Below the pieces are notes generated by a model. It did no database searches and was not told where the DNA came from. It saw nothing but the letters and a program-made list of their open reading frames with translations. The translations under genes were made by a program, and so were the position numbers. DNA of 44,081 bases from CAYOOT01 sp964405665. GTDB taxonomy: Bacteria; Bdellovibrionota_C; UBA2361; SZUA-149; CAZDWZ01. The stretch is from positions 1 to 44,081 of the forward strand of contig CAYOOT010000016.1 in NCBI GenBank assembly GCA_964405665.1, in the 5' to 3' direction. Each line of letters starts with the position of its first letter. The stretch's first letter is position 1. Positions 15,023-22,719 of this stretch are shown here, piece after piece.

Positions 15023-15475
15023 ATGAATACTTCTAATTATTTACCAAACAACACTCTTAGCGATTTATATTTTGATTTAGATCATATTTTTGACGGCTTT
15101 TGTCGGGGCAATTTCAATCCTAAATTAAAGGCTGCAAAAAACAGTGATTCTTTCAAAATACCTGCAGTAAATATTTACGATAAAGAGGATGCCTACAATA
15201 TGGAATTTGAAATTCCCGGTGTGGCACCAGAAAAAATCGACATTAGTCTCAATGGTAATGTGCTTACCATTAAAGGAGAAAAGGAAGATAAAAAAGAATG
15301 CAAGGAAGGAGAATGCTGTGTTTCTGAAAGACACCACGGTTCATTCCAAAGAAGCATTCAACTTCCAGAAAATGCCGATTTAGAATCGATTACTGCCAGC
15401 AATAAACATGGTGTTGTAACTGTCACTGTGAAAAAAGCTAAAGATAAAGGTGTAAAAAAGATCGCTCTCTCGTAA
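15023..15475 (+). CDS. Small heat-shock protein, Hsp20/alpha-crystallin family
   Basis: This ATP-independent chaperone holds unfolding proteins in a refoldable state in the cytoplasm. It has 150 residues: a short N-terminal arm, then the alpha-crystallin domain from about residue 47 (PAVNIYDKEDAYNMEFEIPG, then ISLNGNVLTIKGE) to the conserved GVVTVTVKK near the end. The loop before HGSFQRSIQLPENAD is unusual in carrying three cysteines (ECKEGECC). It follows an excellent AAAGGAGG and a structured leader (14901-15020). A rho-independent terminator ends it at 15502-15537, so it is a single-gene unit, likely heat-regulated at translation. Confidence 0.94.
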   Translation: MNTSNYLPNNTLSDLYFDLDHIFDGFCRGNFNPKLKAAKNSDSFKIPAVNIYDKEDAYNMEFEIPGVAPEKIDISLNGNVLTIKGEKEDKKECKEGECCVSERHHGSFQRSIQLPENADLESITASNKHGVVTVTVKKAKDKGVKKIALS

Positions 15476-15501
15476 TCAATTAATAAATAGTCAACTTCTT
15501 A

Positions 15502-15537
15502 AAGTGCGGCGGGGTATCCCTAGCCGCACTTTTTTTT
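15502..15537 (+). terminator. Rho-independent terminator of hsp20
   Basis: AAGTGCGGC (15502-15510) pairs perfectly with GCCGCACTT (15523-15531), followed by a run of eight T. It lies 26 bases after the hsp20 stop. Confidence 0.93.
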
Positions 15538-15571
15538 AGCTTTTTATCCAAAATATTTGTATTGTTTAACA

Positions 15572-16297
15572 ATGACTGATTTTGGAAAAATCACTGGATA
15601 TTCTGCCTTTGTTCAAGAAGATCCTTTCCGCAATGGCTTACACTATCCTGCAGTAATTAATATTCTTCAAAATCTGAATCAAAAGATATTAGATGTCGGT
15701 TGTGGCGATGGGCGATTCCCCAGAATGCTTGCTGCGAAAGGGGCGCAAGTTCTAGGATACGACATTGCCCCAGAAAAAATTGCAGAAGCCGAGCAAGAAG
15801 AATCAAAACAGCCCTTGGGAATTAAATATCTAGTGGCAAGTCCCAAGACTCTTTCTCAGAATGAGTTATTTGACCAGGCTACTTCGGTAATGGTTTTACC
15901 TTATGCTTCATCCTTAGAAAATCTTGCCGCTTTTTTTAATTCTACTTTTAAACATTTGATCGATCAGGGGAAATTTATTTCAGTGATCTTCAATCCTCAA
16001 TTTCATGCTTTTGGTGAAATCATCGGCAGTCGTCGTTTTAACAAATTAAGTGAGAAAAAAGTTGAAGTTGAATTTCTCGATTTAAATTCCAAACAAACTA
16101 AATTTACTTCTGTGTTAGAGCAATATTCTCAGGAAGAATATCAACAGGCGGCATTAAATGCCGATTTTAGGACATCTTCTTTTCAAAAGCTTTTTGCTAC
16201 TGAAGAGGCAATTAAAAAATTGGGTAATTCATTTTGGGAAGAATGTCACCAGGCACAACCTTATACTATTTTTATAGTGCAAAAAATCTTAAATTAA
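15572..16297 (+). CDS. SAM-dependent class I methyltransferase
   Basis: This protein of 241 residues has a Rossmann-type methyltransferase core. Motif I is ILDVGCGDGRFPRMLAAKGA, followed by an acidic strand end (LGYDIAP), and motif IV is in FDQATSVMVLPYA. The substrate is not evident; the family resembles small-molecule methyltransferases of the Methyltransf_11/25 type. I use ATG 15572; an upstream TTG adds five residues. It converges on the gene at 16289-16579, with a nine-base overlap of the 3' ends. Confidence 0.8.
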   Translation: MTDFGKITGYSAFVQEDPFRNGLHYPAVINILQNLNQKILDVGCGDGRFPRMLAAKGAQVLGYDIAPEKIAEAEQEESKQPLGIKYLVASPKTLSQNELFDQATSVMVLPYASSLENLAAFFNSTFKHLIDQGKFISVIFNPQFHAFGEIIGSRRFNKLSEKKVEVEFLDLNSKQTKFTSVLEQYSQEEYQQAALNADFRTSSFQKLFATEEAIKKLGNSFWEECHQAQPYTIFIVQKILN

Positions 16298-16579
16298 CTC
16301 TCTAACTATTTCTTCCCATTCTTGTTTCAAATCTAAATTTTTTGGAAATTTTTTCTTAGCGAGCGTGTACCAATATCGAGAGTTTGCAATATCTCCTTCT
16401 TTGCGATGGAGGTAGGCATGAATCCAAGCTGCCTCGGCCGAGCTTATATCTTGCACTGTCTGATGTGCCGCTTCCCAGTTTCCTTGAGCATCATACCAAA
16501 GGGCTTTTAAATAGGAGGAAAGATTTTTGGGCAGAATATTGCTTTTTAAAGAATCAGAAAATTCTTGAAATTTATCCAT
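16289..16579 (-). CDS. Conserved hypothetical protein, WYDAQGNW...HAYLHRKEGD family
   Basis: This 96-residue soluble helical protein contains ALWYDAQGNWEAAHQTVQD, then AAWIHAYLHRKEGDIANSRY and WYTLAKKKFP. I recall this pattern from a widespread small bacterial family of unknown function with TPR-like helix pairs. The three tryptophans and YLHRKEGD are the conserved core. It lies four bases downstream of the SRPBCC-domain gene and is probably co-transcribed with it. No catalytic residues can be named. Confidence 0.75.
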   Translation of the reverse strand: MDKFQEFSDSLKSNILPKNLSSYLKALWYDAQGNWEAAHQTVQDISSAEAAWIHAYLHRKEGDIANSRYWYTLAKKKFPKNLDLKQEWEEIVRELI

Positions 16580-16582
16580 TAC

Positions 16583-17113
16583 TTAACTTTCCAGTTGTTT
16601 TTTTAAATTATTTAATCCAATTTCAAAATCAGGACCAATCATTTTATCCATCGCCAATCCAAAATACTTATTAAAAGGATTCTTGCCAAAATCTCCACTA
16701 TCCTGCCAAGTAACTTTTACTCCTTGTCCTTGCTCCAACTTTTCCAAAATAATCGAACCATGAGAAATCTTATTTTCTTTACCAAATTTTAAATCATACC
16801 AAATTCCCTGCTCGGGTTTGGCTTTAATGATTTGCAAACTTCCAATGCCGGTGCTATTTCCTTGCCAATGATAAACTGCCCCCACTCCCGATTCTGGTCC
16901 CTGAAAAATTATCTCCATATCGGGAAAACGTTCCTTCGTCCAAGCGGTCCAAGTCGGCCAATTTTTTAAATTATTTATTCTTTCAAATATTTTATCACTA
17001 CTGGAATTAATCACTATGTTTCTTTCAACGGTATAAGTAGAGGGTAGAAAAATTGACCCAATGATCAGAAGGAGGATCAGAAGAAATATTAGTTTAAAAA
17101 ATTTAATCAGCAT
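16583..17113 (-). CDS. Membrane-anchored SRPBCC-domain protein
   Basis: This 176-residue protein begins with one N-terminal membrane helix (residues 3-24) followed by a START/Bet v1-like (SRPBCC, polyketide cyclase-like) domain: YTVERNIVINSSSDKIFERI, NNLKNWPTWTAW, GVGAVYHWQGN, and a C-terminal helix. Such domains bind hydrophobic ligands. Ligand unknown. ATG 17113 is preferred over the longer frame because GGAGAAAAAAG precedes it and the longer frame runs into the palindrome 17144-17224. It is the first gene of a two-gene unit with 16289-16579. Confidence 0.82.
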   Translation of the reverse strand: MLIKFFKLIFLLILLLIIGSIFLPSTYTVERNIVINSSSDKIFERINNLKNWPTWTAWTKERFPDMEIIFQGPESGVGAVYHWQGNSTGIGSLQIIKAKPEQGIWYDLKFGKENKISHGSIILEKLEQGQGVKVTWQDSGDFGKNPFNKYFGLAMDKMIGPDFEIGLNNLKKQLES

Positions 17114-17143
17114 CTTTTTTCTCCAAAAGTTACAATTATAGTG

Positions 17144-17224
17144 TCGTTGCAAGCGAAGCAATCTAACTGTTGGGTTTACTCAAGGACAAACTACAGTTAG
17201 ATTGCTTCGCTTCGCTCGCAACGA
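17144..17224. repeat. Long palindromic repeat (TCGTTGC...GCGAAGCAATCT family), copy 2
   Basis: The left arm 17144-17170 (TCGTTGC-AAGCGAAGCAATC...) pairs with the right arm 17193-17224 (...GATTGCTTCGCTTCGCTCGCAACGA), with a few extra bases on the right. It lies in the divergent gap between the SRPBCC gene and argJ. It shares blocks and layout with 6114-6218, where it also sits next to a gene start. Confidence 0.88.
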
Positions 17225-17360
17225 TAATTACTCTTACTTTATCTGCATTGCAGAGATTACCAAAGTCCCCTAATTTCATACTAACATTTATCTTTTTTTT
17301 TGCTTATGGACAAGTTTCAGAAAGAATAGTAAAAATTTTGGAAAAAACCCGATAAGGCCA

Positions 17361-18659
17361 ATGAAACTAATTTATAAAAACCTAGATATTGAAGTAACTT
17401 TGGGTTCTGGAAAAGATACAACAACGGACCATGTTCAATTTAGAAATCCAGTTAAATCTGAACAATTTTTAAGTATTGAGAATTCTCTTAAGTATCAACC
17501 TACCGGTATCAAAACCCTAGCGGCAACCTTGGGAATAAAAAAATCCGGGAAAATTGATTTTACCGTAGTGACTCTTCCTCAAGCCGGACCTGCTGCCTCG
17601 GTACTCACTCGCTGCATGTGCCCCAGTTATACAATTTTAAGAAACCGAGAAATCTTAAAAGAAGGTCAGCTGCAAGCAATTGCCGTAAACAGTGGTAATG
17701 CAAATGTCTTTACTCCCAATGGGGATAAAGATTTAAACCATATTGCTCAATTACTTTCTCAAGAATTCCAGATTAAACAAAATCACTTTTTTATTTCTTC
17801 AACCGGAGTAATTGGAGTTCCACTGCCCATTGAAAAATTTCAAAAGGGAATTCCGGGATTAAAAAGCCAATTAAAAGAAAATAATCTAGATGCTGCCGCA
17901 TCTGCCATTTTAACAACCGACTTGGGGCCGAAAACAGCTTCTTTCAAGCACAACGACTTAATAATTTGCGGTATGGCTAAAGGTGCCGGCATGATTGAAC
18001 CAAATCTGGCAACAATGCTGGTATATTTTTTCACCAATGCCAAACTAAGTTCTCCAGCCTTACAAAATATTCTCAGTCAAGCAGTTGATTCTTCCTTTAA
18101 TTGTATCAGTATCGATAGCGACACCAGTACCAGTGATTCCGTGACCCTACTTTCTACAGCAGAATTGGAACTTTCGGAGAATGAACTAAAAATATTTCAG
18201 TCGGCGCTAAGAGCAATGTCAATCAAACTTGCCAGGGATATTGTTTCTCAAGGCGAAGGAGTTTCTAAAATTATTGAAGTTTCGGTAAATTCCAATATTT
18301 CTGAAGAATTTTCCCGAGTAACTGCTAAAAAAATAATCAATTCACCATTAGTCAAGGCAGCTGTCCATGGAGCAGACCCTAACTGGGGTCGGGTGGTGAT
18401 GGCAATTGGAAAACCTGAAGCGGGAAAAAATATAAAAGTCCTGGGAGAGGAAAATATCGAAATCAAACTTCAAGGAGAAGTTGTTTTTTCAAAGAAAGAG
18501 AATCTGAAACTTGATCTTGCGGCAATTAGTAAGAAAATAAGAGAAAGTAAAATTGCAAGTATTGAAGTAACAATTGGTAATGCCGATTATCCGACACGAG
18601 CATGGGGTTGTGATTTGACTGAAGAATATGTCACTTTTAACTCTGATTACACAACCTAA
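17361..18659 (+). CDS. argJ: Glutamate N-acetyltransferase / ornithine acetyltransferase
   Basis: ArgJ transfers the acetyl group from N-acetylornithine to glutamate, recycling acetyl groups in arginine synthesis; some also use acetyl-CoA. The precursor cleaves itself before the catalytic Thr of the motif MIEPNLATML, here Thr218. Other hallmarks are AVNSGNANVFTP, STGVIGVPLP, GMAKGAGMIEP, DSDTSTSDS, AVHGADPNWGRVVMAIG and the C-terminal AWGCDLTEEYV. At 432 residues it has about 30 extra N-terminal residues compared with usual members. No other arg gene is adjacent. Whether it is mono- or bifunctional cannot be told. Confidence 0.94.
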   Translation: MKLIYKNLDIEVTLGSGKDTTTDHVQFRNPVKSEQFLSIENSLKYQPTGIKTLAATLGIKKSGKIDFTVVTLPQAGPAASVLTRCMCPSYTILRNREILKEGQLQAIAVNSGNANVFTPNGDKDLNHIAQLLSQEFQIKQNHFFISSTGVIGVPLPIEKFQKGIPGLKSQLKENNLDAAASAILTTDLGPKTASFKHNDLIICGMAKGAGMIEPNLATMLVYFFTNAKLSSPALQNILSQAVDSSFNCISIDSDTSTSDSVTLLSTAELELSENELKIFQSALRAMSIKLARDIVSQGEGVSKIIEVSVNSNISEEFSRVTAKKIINSPLVKAAVHGADPNWGRVVMAIGKPEAGKNIKVLGEENIEIKLQGEVVFSKKENLKLDLAAISKKIRESKIASIEVTIGNADYPTRAWGCDLTEEYVTFNSDYTT

Positions 18660-18685
18660 AACTACTTCTGCTTTACAAGCAACAT

Positions 18686-18728
18686 TTGCGGTGCTAATTA
18701 GCTAAAAAGCAATAAGCACCAATCGCAA
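18686..18728. other. Imperfect hairpin between argJ and the SET-domain gene
   Basis: TTGCGGTGCT (18686-18695) pairs with AGCACC-aat-CGCAA (18715-18728), with a three-base bulge. It has no T-run, so it may be a weak terminator or an mRNA-end hairpin. Confidence 0.45.
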
Positions 18729-18745
18729 TTTGATTAACGTTAAGT

Positions 18746-19135
18746 ATGCTTTTGATTGAAACAAAACTTGGCCTCAGTACTGTCCATGGGATTGGTTTGT
18801 TTGCCAATCAATTCATTAAAAAAGGAGAAGTAATTTGGAGATTCACTCCTGGCTTTGACATTGAAGTCTCCGCAGAAGATCTTCTGCAACTTTCTCTTCC
18901 CGCTAGAAATCAATTTTTAAAATATTGTTATCAGTCGGCCAAGGGAATTTATATTCTTTGTTTTGATGATTCCAGGTTTCTTAATCATTCCGAAGACCCT
19001 AATGTTGTTGATAAGGATCAAACATCTGAAGAAGAAATTGATATTGCAGCAAGGGACATTCAGATCGGCGAAGAATTGCTCACTGATTACAAAAGCTATG
19101 ACTATGATTACAAAAGGAAATTTTCTCTTAAGTGA
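18746..19135 (+). CDS. SET-domain protein lysine methyltransferase-like
   Basis: This compact 129-residue SET protein could transfer methyl from SAM to protein lysine. Motifs: GLSTVHGIGLFANQFIKKGE at the start (GxG...F), then SRFLNHSEDPN (the knot-forming NHS motif) and AARDIQIGEELLTDY (final Tyr motif). It lacks pre- and post-SET zinc regions, like stand-alone bacterial SET proteins. The substrate is unknown. It lies alone between argJ and the Tat lipoprotein. Bacterial SET genes are often thought to be acquired from eukaryotes; nothing in local composition singles this one out. Confidence 0.86.
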   Translation: MLLIETKLGLSTVHGIGLFANQFIKKGEVIWRFTPGFDIEVSAEDLLQLSLPARNQFLKYCYQSAKGIYILCFDDSRFLNHSEDPNVVDKDQTSEEEIDIAARDIQIGEELLTDYKSYDYDYKRKFSLK

Positions 19136-19265
19136 TGATTTTTACTTTTTGTTTGTTTTTTTAGAATAACAATTCTAATTTCTCCAAATAATTCTTTCTC
19201 TTTTCAAGTTTACAATTTATTACATCCTTGTCTGCCATCCTTCATCTAAAGTTATGGTATAATAA

Positions 19266-20522
19266 ATGAAAAGTATGAAACGAAGAGAGTTTTTAAGTTA
19301 TTCCTCCGCGGCCTTACTCCCTCTTCTTGCAAGCAGTTGTGGAATCTTTCGCATTGATCCGCTGCATTTTTTAATTCGCAGCCCTTATATTGATTCCCCG
19401 GAGAAAGAAAAAGAAATACTTTCCCGAGCAAAATTAACACGCACCGCTGATGGAAAAATTCAAGTATTGCATGTCTCCGGCACAAGTTATGAAATGGGAT
19501 ATCAGCATGGTGTTTTATTAAGAGCACAAGTGCAAAAAAATATCGGCTTTCTCTACGAGCAAGCGGTAAAAAAATTTAGAGAACCGGAGTTACTGGCAGA
19601 AATTTATGAAAGAATGCGCCCTTATATTCCGCAAGATTATATTGATGAAATGCAAGGCTTGGCCCATGGTTCCCGACTTCCTCTACACATAATTCATGGA
19701 ATTCATATTTTACCGGAACTTGGAGAATGGGGCGGAAAGAAAAAAATAAAAAAAGTAATCAGTCAAATGATTGCCGGAGTTCTTGCTACCAGTTGCAGTA
19801 ATCTTTCTATTGATAAATCTGCAACTGTTGATCAAAACTTTTATGCGGTAAGAATCCTGGATTGGGGCATGCACCGGATCTCCAAATTGCATAAATATCC
19901 TTTGATTACTGTTGCTAAACCTAATCGAGGCATTGCCTATGCTAATATCGGTTGGGTGGGATTTTTAGGAGCAGTTTCGGGGATGAATGCCGAAGGGATA
20001 ACTTTAGGCGAAATGGGTTACGGAGATACACCCGATGAAACTCTTTTTGGTAAACCGATGCCATTTATGCTACGAGATGTTTTAAGAGGGGCGCATAATC
20101 TTAGCGATGTCAGGAAAATAATTTCCGAAAGCTTACCGACTTGTTCTTTTGTTTTCTTAATGACTGATGGCAAAACTAAAGAGTCGGAATTATATTTAAG
20201 AGATCCATCAAGATTTATTGTTTTTCATGCCGGTGATGATATTCAAGATAAAAAAGACCATCTTCCGCCAATCGCTGATACTTTATACGGCGGACATTAC
20301 AATGAGAAAATGACTGCCCTGCTACAAACTTATCACGGCAAGCTTTCCCCGGAAATTCTAATGAAAGAAATAATTCCTAAAATTGCCATGCCTTCTAATT
20401 TTCAAAATGTGGTTTATGATCCTCAGAATTTAAAATTTTGGGTCAGTAACGCCAAAAGCAAAACAGAATGGGCGGCAAGTCAAGCTTACACCTTCTTTGA
20501 TTTTGCGGAAGCTTTAAAATGA
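19266..20522 (+). CDS. Tat-exported lipoprotein of the C45 (acyl-transferase, Ntn-hydrolase) family
   Basis: This 418-residue protein carries a twin-arginine leader with lipobox: KRREFLSYSSAALLPLLASSC, without its first residue (Cys25). The mature part matches C45 Ntn hydrolases related to acyl-CoA:6-aminopenicillanic acid acyltransferase: GTSYEMGYQHG, DEMQGLAHG, a candidate nucleophile Cys177 in ATSCSNLSI, then ILDWG, GWVGFLGAVSGMNAEGITLGEMG and a late NFQNVVYDPQNLKFWVSNA. Members cleave or form amide bonds after autoprocessing before the Cys. The substrate is unknown. The next lipoprotein gene overlaps its stop by four bases (ATGA), so the two probably work together at the envelope. Confidence 0.82.
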   Translation: MKSMKRREFLSYSSAALLPLLASSCGIFRIDPLHFLIRSPYIDSPEKEKEILSRAKLTRTADGKIQVLHVSGTSYEMGYQHGVLLRAQVQKNIGFLYEQAVKKFREPELLAEIYERMRPYIPQDYIDEMQGLAHGSRLPLHIIHGIHILPELGEWGGKKKIKKVISQMIAGVLATSCSNLSIDKSATVDQNFYAVRILDWGMHRISKLHKYPLITVAKPNRGIAYANIGWVGFLGAVSGMNAEGITLGEMGYGDTPDETLFGKPMPFMLRDVLRGAHNLSDVRKIISESLPTCSFVFLMTDGKTKESELYLRDPSRFIVFHAGDDIQDKKDHLPPIADTLYGGHYNEKMTALLQTYHGKLSPEILMKEIIPKIAMPSNFQNVVYDPQNLKFWVSNAKSKTEWAASQAYTFFDFAEALK

Positions 20523-21628
20523 TTAGTAAACTTTCATTCAAAATTTTGCAATATTACAAATTATCTTATCTAATTTTTTTTGCGGCCCTGCTTAGTAGTT
20601 GTGCGGTCATTCCCCGAGATCGTAAATTTAATTCACTCGATGTTCTTCCGGAAAAAGATCCAAAAATTTTAAAATATTACAGTTATGATCAAGAAAACCC
20701 TTTTTCCGATTTCAAGGAAGAAATCATTAAAACACGAAAAAACTATATTCATAAACGACATGAAATAACTACTGGCTATGGAATCATTACTGTAGATTAT
20801 TTTCAACGAAAAAAAGTAAATGATAATTTGATTTTTATTTTTCCCATTCTTGGGGGTAAGCATTTAGTAGAAAGTTATTTTGCCAAGTATTTTGCTGATC
20901 AAGGCTATGATACGGCTATTGTTCATCGAGATAAGGATTTTAAAAAACCGGAGATGTTTGATCACCTGGAAGAGGTCTTTCGCAAAAATGTAATTAGAGA
21001 TCGCATCGCCATGGATTTTTTTGAACGAGTTTATCAAAAAAAGAAATTCGGCAGTTTTGGAATCAGCCGTGGAGCAATGAATGCGGCTGTTACGGCCGGA
21101 ATAGACTCCCGCCTAAAATACAATATTTTTGCTCTCGGTGGTTCTCATTTGGTTGATATTTTTAAGGATTCGGAAATTAAGGGAATAAAAAAATATCGTA
21201 AAAGAGTAGAGGAGTTTAAAAATATTAATGACAAAGAATTTTATGATTTCCTGGAGAAAAATATTTATACCGATCCCAAGAATTTCGCAAAATATGTCGA
21301 TCCCAAGAATACGATGATCTTTCTTTCTTTATTTGATAATGCTGTACCTTTTAAATATGGTTTGAAATTCAGGAAAGAGTTAGGTAAACCAAAAACAGTT
21401 TTTCTTGCCAGCGGTCACTTTAGTTCCTTACTTTATAGTCAGTTTGTAAAAATATTATTGCCCATTGACGGCTTTTGCATTTTCCCCTTTGATTTTATCG
21501 AAAGTAAATCGCTGGAATTTTATAATGAAGCTTTTGACGTGAAAAAAATCTATCTTTGGCAAGTCCCTTTATATATCGTACAATTACCTTTTAATATTTT
21601 AGGAAATGTTTATTATGCTTTGTTTTAA
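20519..21628 (+). CDS. Lipoprotein with alpha/beta-hydrolase fold
   Basis: This 369-residue protein has a signal peptide ending LLSSC (lipobox), so it is probably membrane-anchored in the periplasm. The core has a nucleophile elbow GISRG (in FGSFGISRGAMNAA), preceded by IFIFPILGGKHLVESYFAKY and followed by strand-helix repeats. A late Asp (SLFDNAVPFKYG) and His (ASGHFSS) could complete a Ser-Asp-His triad. Family function is unknown. It is translationally coupled (four-base overlap) to the C45 Ntn hydrolase lipoprotein upstream, suggesting a joint pathway acting on an exported amide or ester. Confidence 0.75.
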   Translation: MISKLSFKILQYYKLSYLIFFAALLSSCAVIPRDRKFNSLDVLPEKDPKILKYYSYDQENPFSDFKEEIIKTRKNYIHKRHEITTGYGIITVDYFQRKKVNDNLIFIFPILGGKHLVESYFAKYFADQGYDTAIVHRDKDFKKPEMFDHLEEVFRKNVIRDRIAMDFFERVYQKKKFGSFGISRGAMNAAVTAGIDSRLKYNIFALGGSHLVDIFKDSEIKGIKKYRKRVEEFKNINDKEFYDFLEKNIYTDPKNFAKYVDPKNTMIFLSLFDNAVPFKYGLKFRKELGKPKTVFLASGHFSSLLYSQFVKILLPIDGFCIFPFDFIESKSLEFYNEAFDVKKIYLWQVPLYIVQLPFNILGNVYYALF

Positions 21629-21642
21629 ATATCGAAAAAGGT

Positions 21643-22023
21643 TTACTTACAAAATGAAGATTTCTGATAACCGCCACAAAAAAATGAACTGAAAAAGCCT
21701 TGCTTTTCTTTGTAAGAGTCAGCATCTTTTTTTAAAGAGGATAGAGGAACTTCATAATCATCAATTACGAAATCGGTATTAACGACATTCGTTTTTTTTC
21801 TTGATTTTTTTGCGTGTGTAGAATTGGAAACAGCACGATCCAAACCGAGTAAAACTGCAACCAATAAAATAGCTATGCCCAATCCGGCAGCCGACTTGAC
21901 ATAAGGTGGTTTTTGATTATCGGAGCTGGACTCAACTGGCTTAAAGGCATCTGCTAAAGCATCTTGATTTTCTGTCGATGAATCTGTTTTTTTATTGCCA
22001 AAAAAGCCGTCACTACCAAACAT
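21643..22023 (-). CDS. Single-pass membrane protein of unknown function
   Basis: This 126-residue protein has a polar N-terminal segment rich in Ser/Asp/Asn, one membrane helix (AAGLGIAILLVAVLLGLD), a basic stretch (HAKKSRKKTN) and an acidic tail ending in a Cys/aromatic-rich segment (GFFSSFFCGGYQKSSFCK). Basic residues after the helix suggest the C-terminus is cytoplasmic. The ATG at 22023 is used; an in-frame GTG lies three codons upstream. It converges on the hydrolase gene with a 14-base gap. The family is not recognised. Confidence 0.6.
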   Translation of the reverse strand: MFGSDGFFGNKKTDSSTENQDALADAFKPVESSSDNQKPPYVKSAAGLGIAILLVAVLLGLDRAVSNSTHAKKSRKKTNVVNTDFVIDDYEVPLSSLKKDADSYKEKQGFFSSFFCGGYQKSSFCK

Positions 22024-22171
22024 AAAAATCACTTTTTCCCGCAGAATAAATAAAGTATAAACCTGTTATTGGTAGTTCCCAGAGAGGCGAGTCATTAAGC
22101 TCTTTTTTTTAATCAAATTTATTTAATGAAATCAAATAATATAATGAAAAGGAATAGTTACACTTTTTAAA

Positions 22172-22621
22172 TCATTTTCTTATAGAAAAATCTTTAAAGG
22201 CTTTTAGTGTCTGTTTACTTACATGATGTTCAATGCCTTCAGCATCAATTAAAGCAATATCTTCCGGAATGCCTAACTTTTTAAGAAAACTATAAACAAT
22301 TTCGTGCCTTTCTCGACATTGTTTGGCCATTTGCAAACCTAAATCTGTGAGAAAAATAGAGCGATAAGGTTGAGTGCTAACAAACCCTTGCTTTTGTAAA
22401 CGGCCAATAGTCTTAGTTACGGTAACATGGGTCACTCCCAGTCTTTTGGCAATATCTACGGCTCTTGCTTCTCCGCGATTCTGGATTAAATCTTGAATTA
22501 CTTCTACATAATCTTCTGCAATTTCCGTGTCATGAGCTTTACGCACATGCTTGTAGCCGGCAGTAATAATCTGTTCTCTTTGGCTGACTTTATCTTTTGC
22601 AGAAGAATTTATTTGCTTCAT
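22172..22621 (-). CDS. mntR: Manganese-responsive transcriptional regulator (DtxR family)
   Basis: MntR represses manganese import when bound to Mn(II). The 149-residue protein has an N-terminal winged helix-turn-helix (DYVEVIQDLIQNRGEARAVDIAKRLGVTHVTVTKTIGRL) shown here only by its ends: DYVEVIQDLI and VTHVTVTKTIGRLQKQGFV. It continues into the metal-binding dimer domain (RERHEIVYSFLKKLGI, DAEGIEHHVS with the Glu-His ligands). It lacks the SH3-like third domain, like E. coli MntR. It is divergent from mntH, sharing a palindromic operator (22640-22671). Confidence 0.92.
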   Translation of the reverse strand: MKQINSSAKDKVSQREQIITAGYKHVRKAHDTEIAEDYVEVIQDLIQNRGEARAVDIAKRLGVTHVTVTKTIGRLQKQGFVSTQPYRSIFLTDLGLQMAKQCRERHEIVYSFLKKLGIPEDIALIDAEGIEHHVSKQTLKAFKDFSIRK

Positions 22622-22639
22622 TAATTTCCTATAGCAATT

Positions 22640-22671
22640 TAGTTTAATCTTGACAAATGTAGATTAAACTA
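22640..22671. promoter_or_regulatory. Palindromic operator in the mntR-mntH gap
   Basis: TAGTTTAATCT (22640-22650) and AGATTAAACTA (22661-22671) form a perfect 11-bp inverted repeat with a 10-base spacer, midway between the divergent mntR and mntH starts. It is the natural MntR binding site by position, though it differs from the E. coli MntR box. A -10-like TATAGTATA follows at about 22672-22680 for mntH. Confidence 0.75.
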
Positions 22672-22719
22672 TATAGTATAGCCGAAGCTACATTTTTTTA
22701 ATAACTAAGGAAAGGATCT

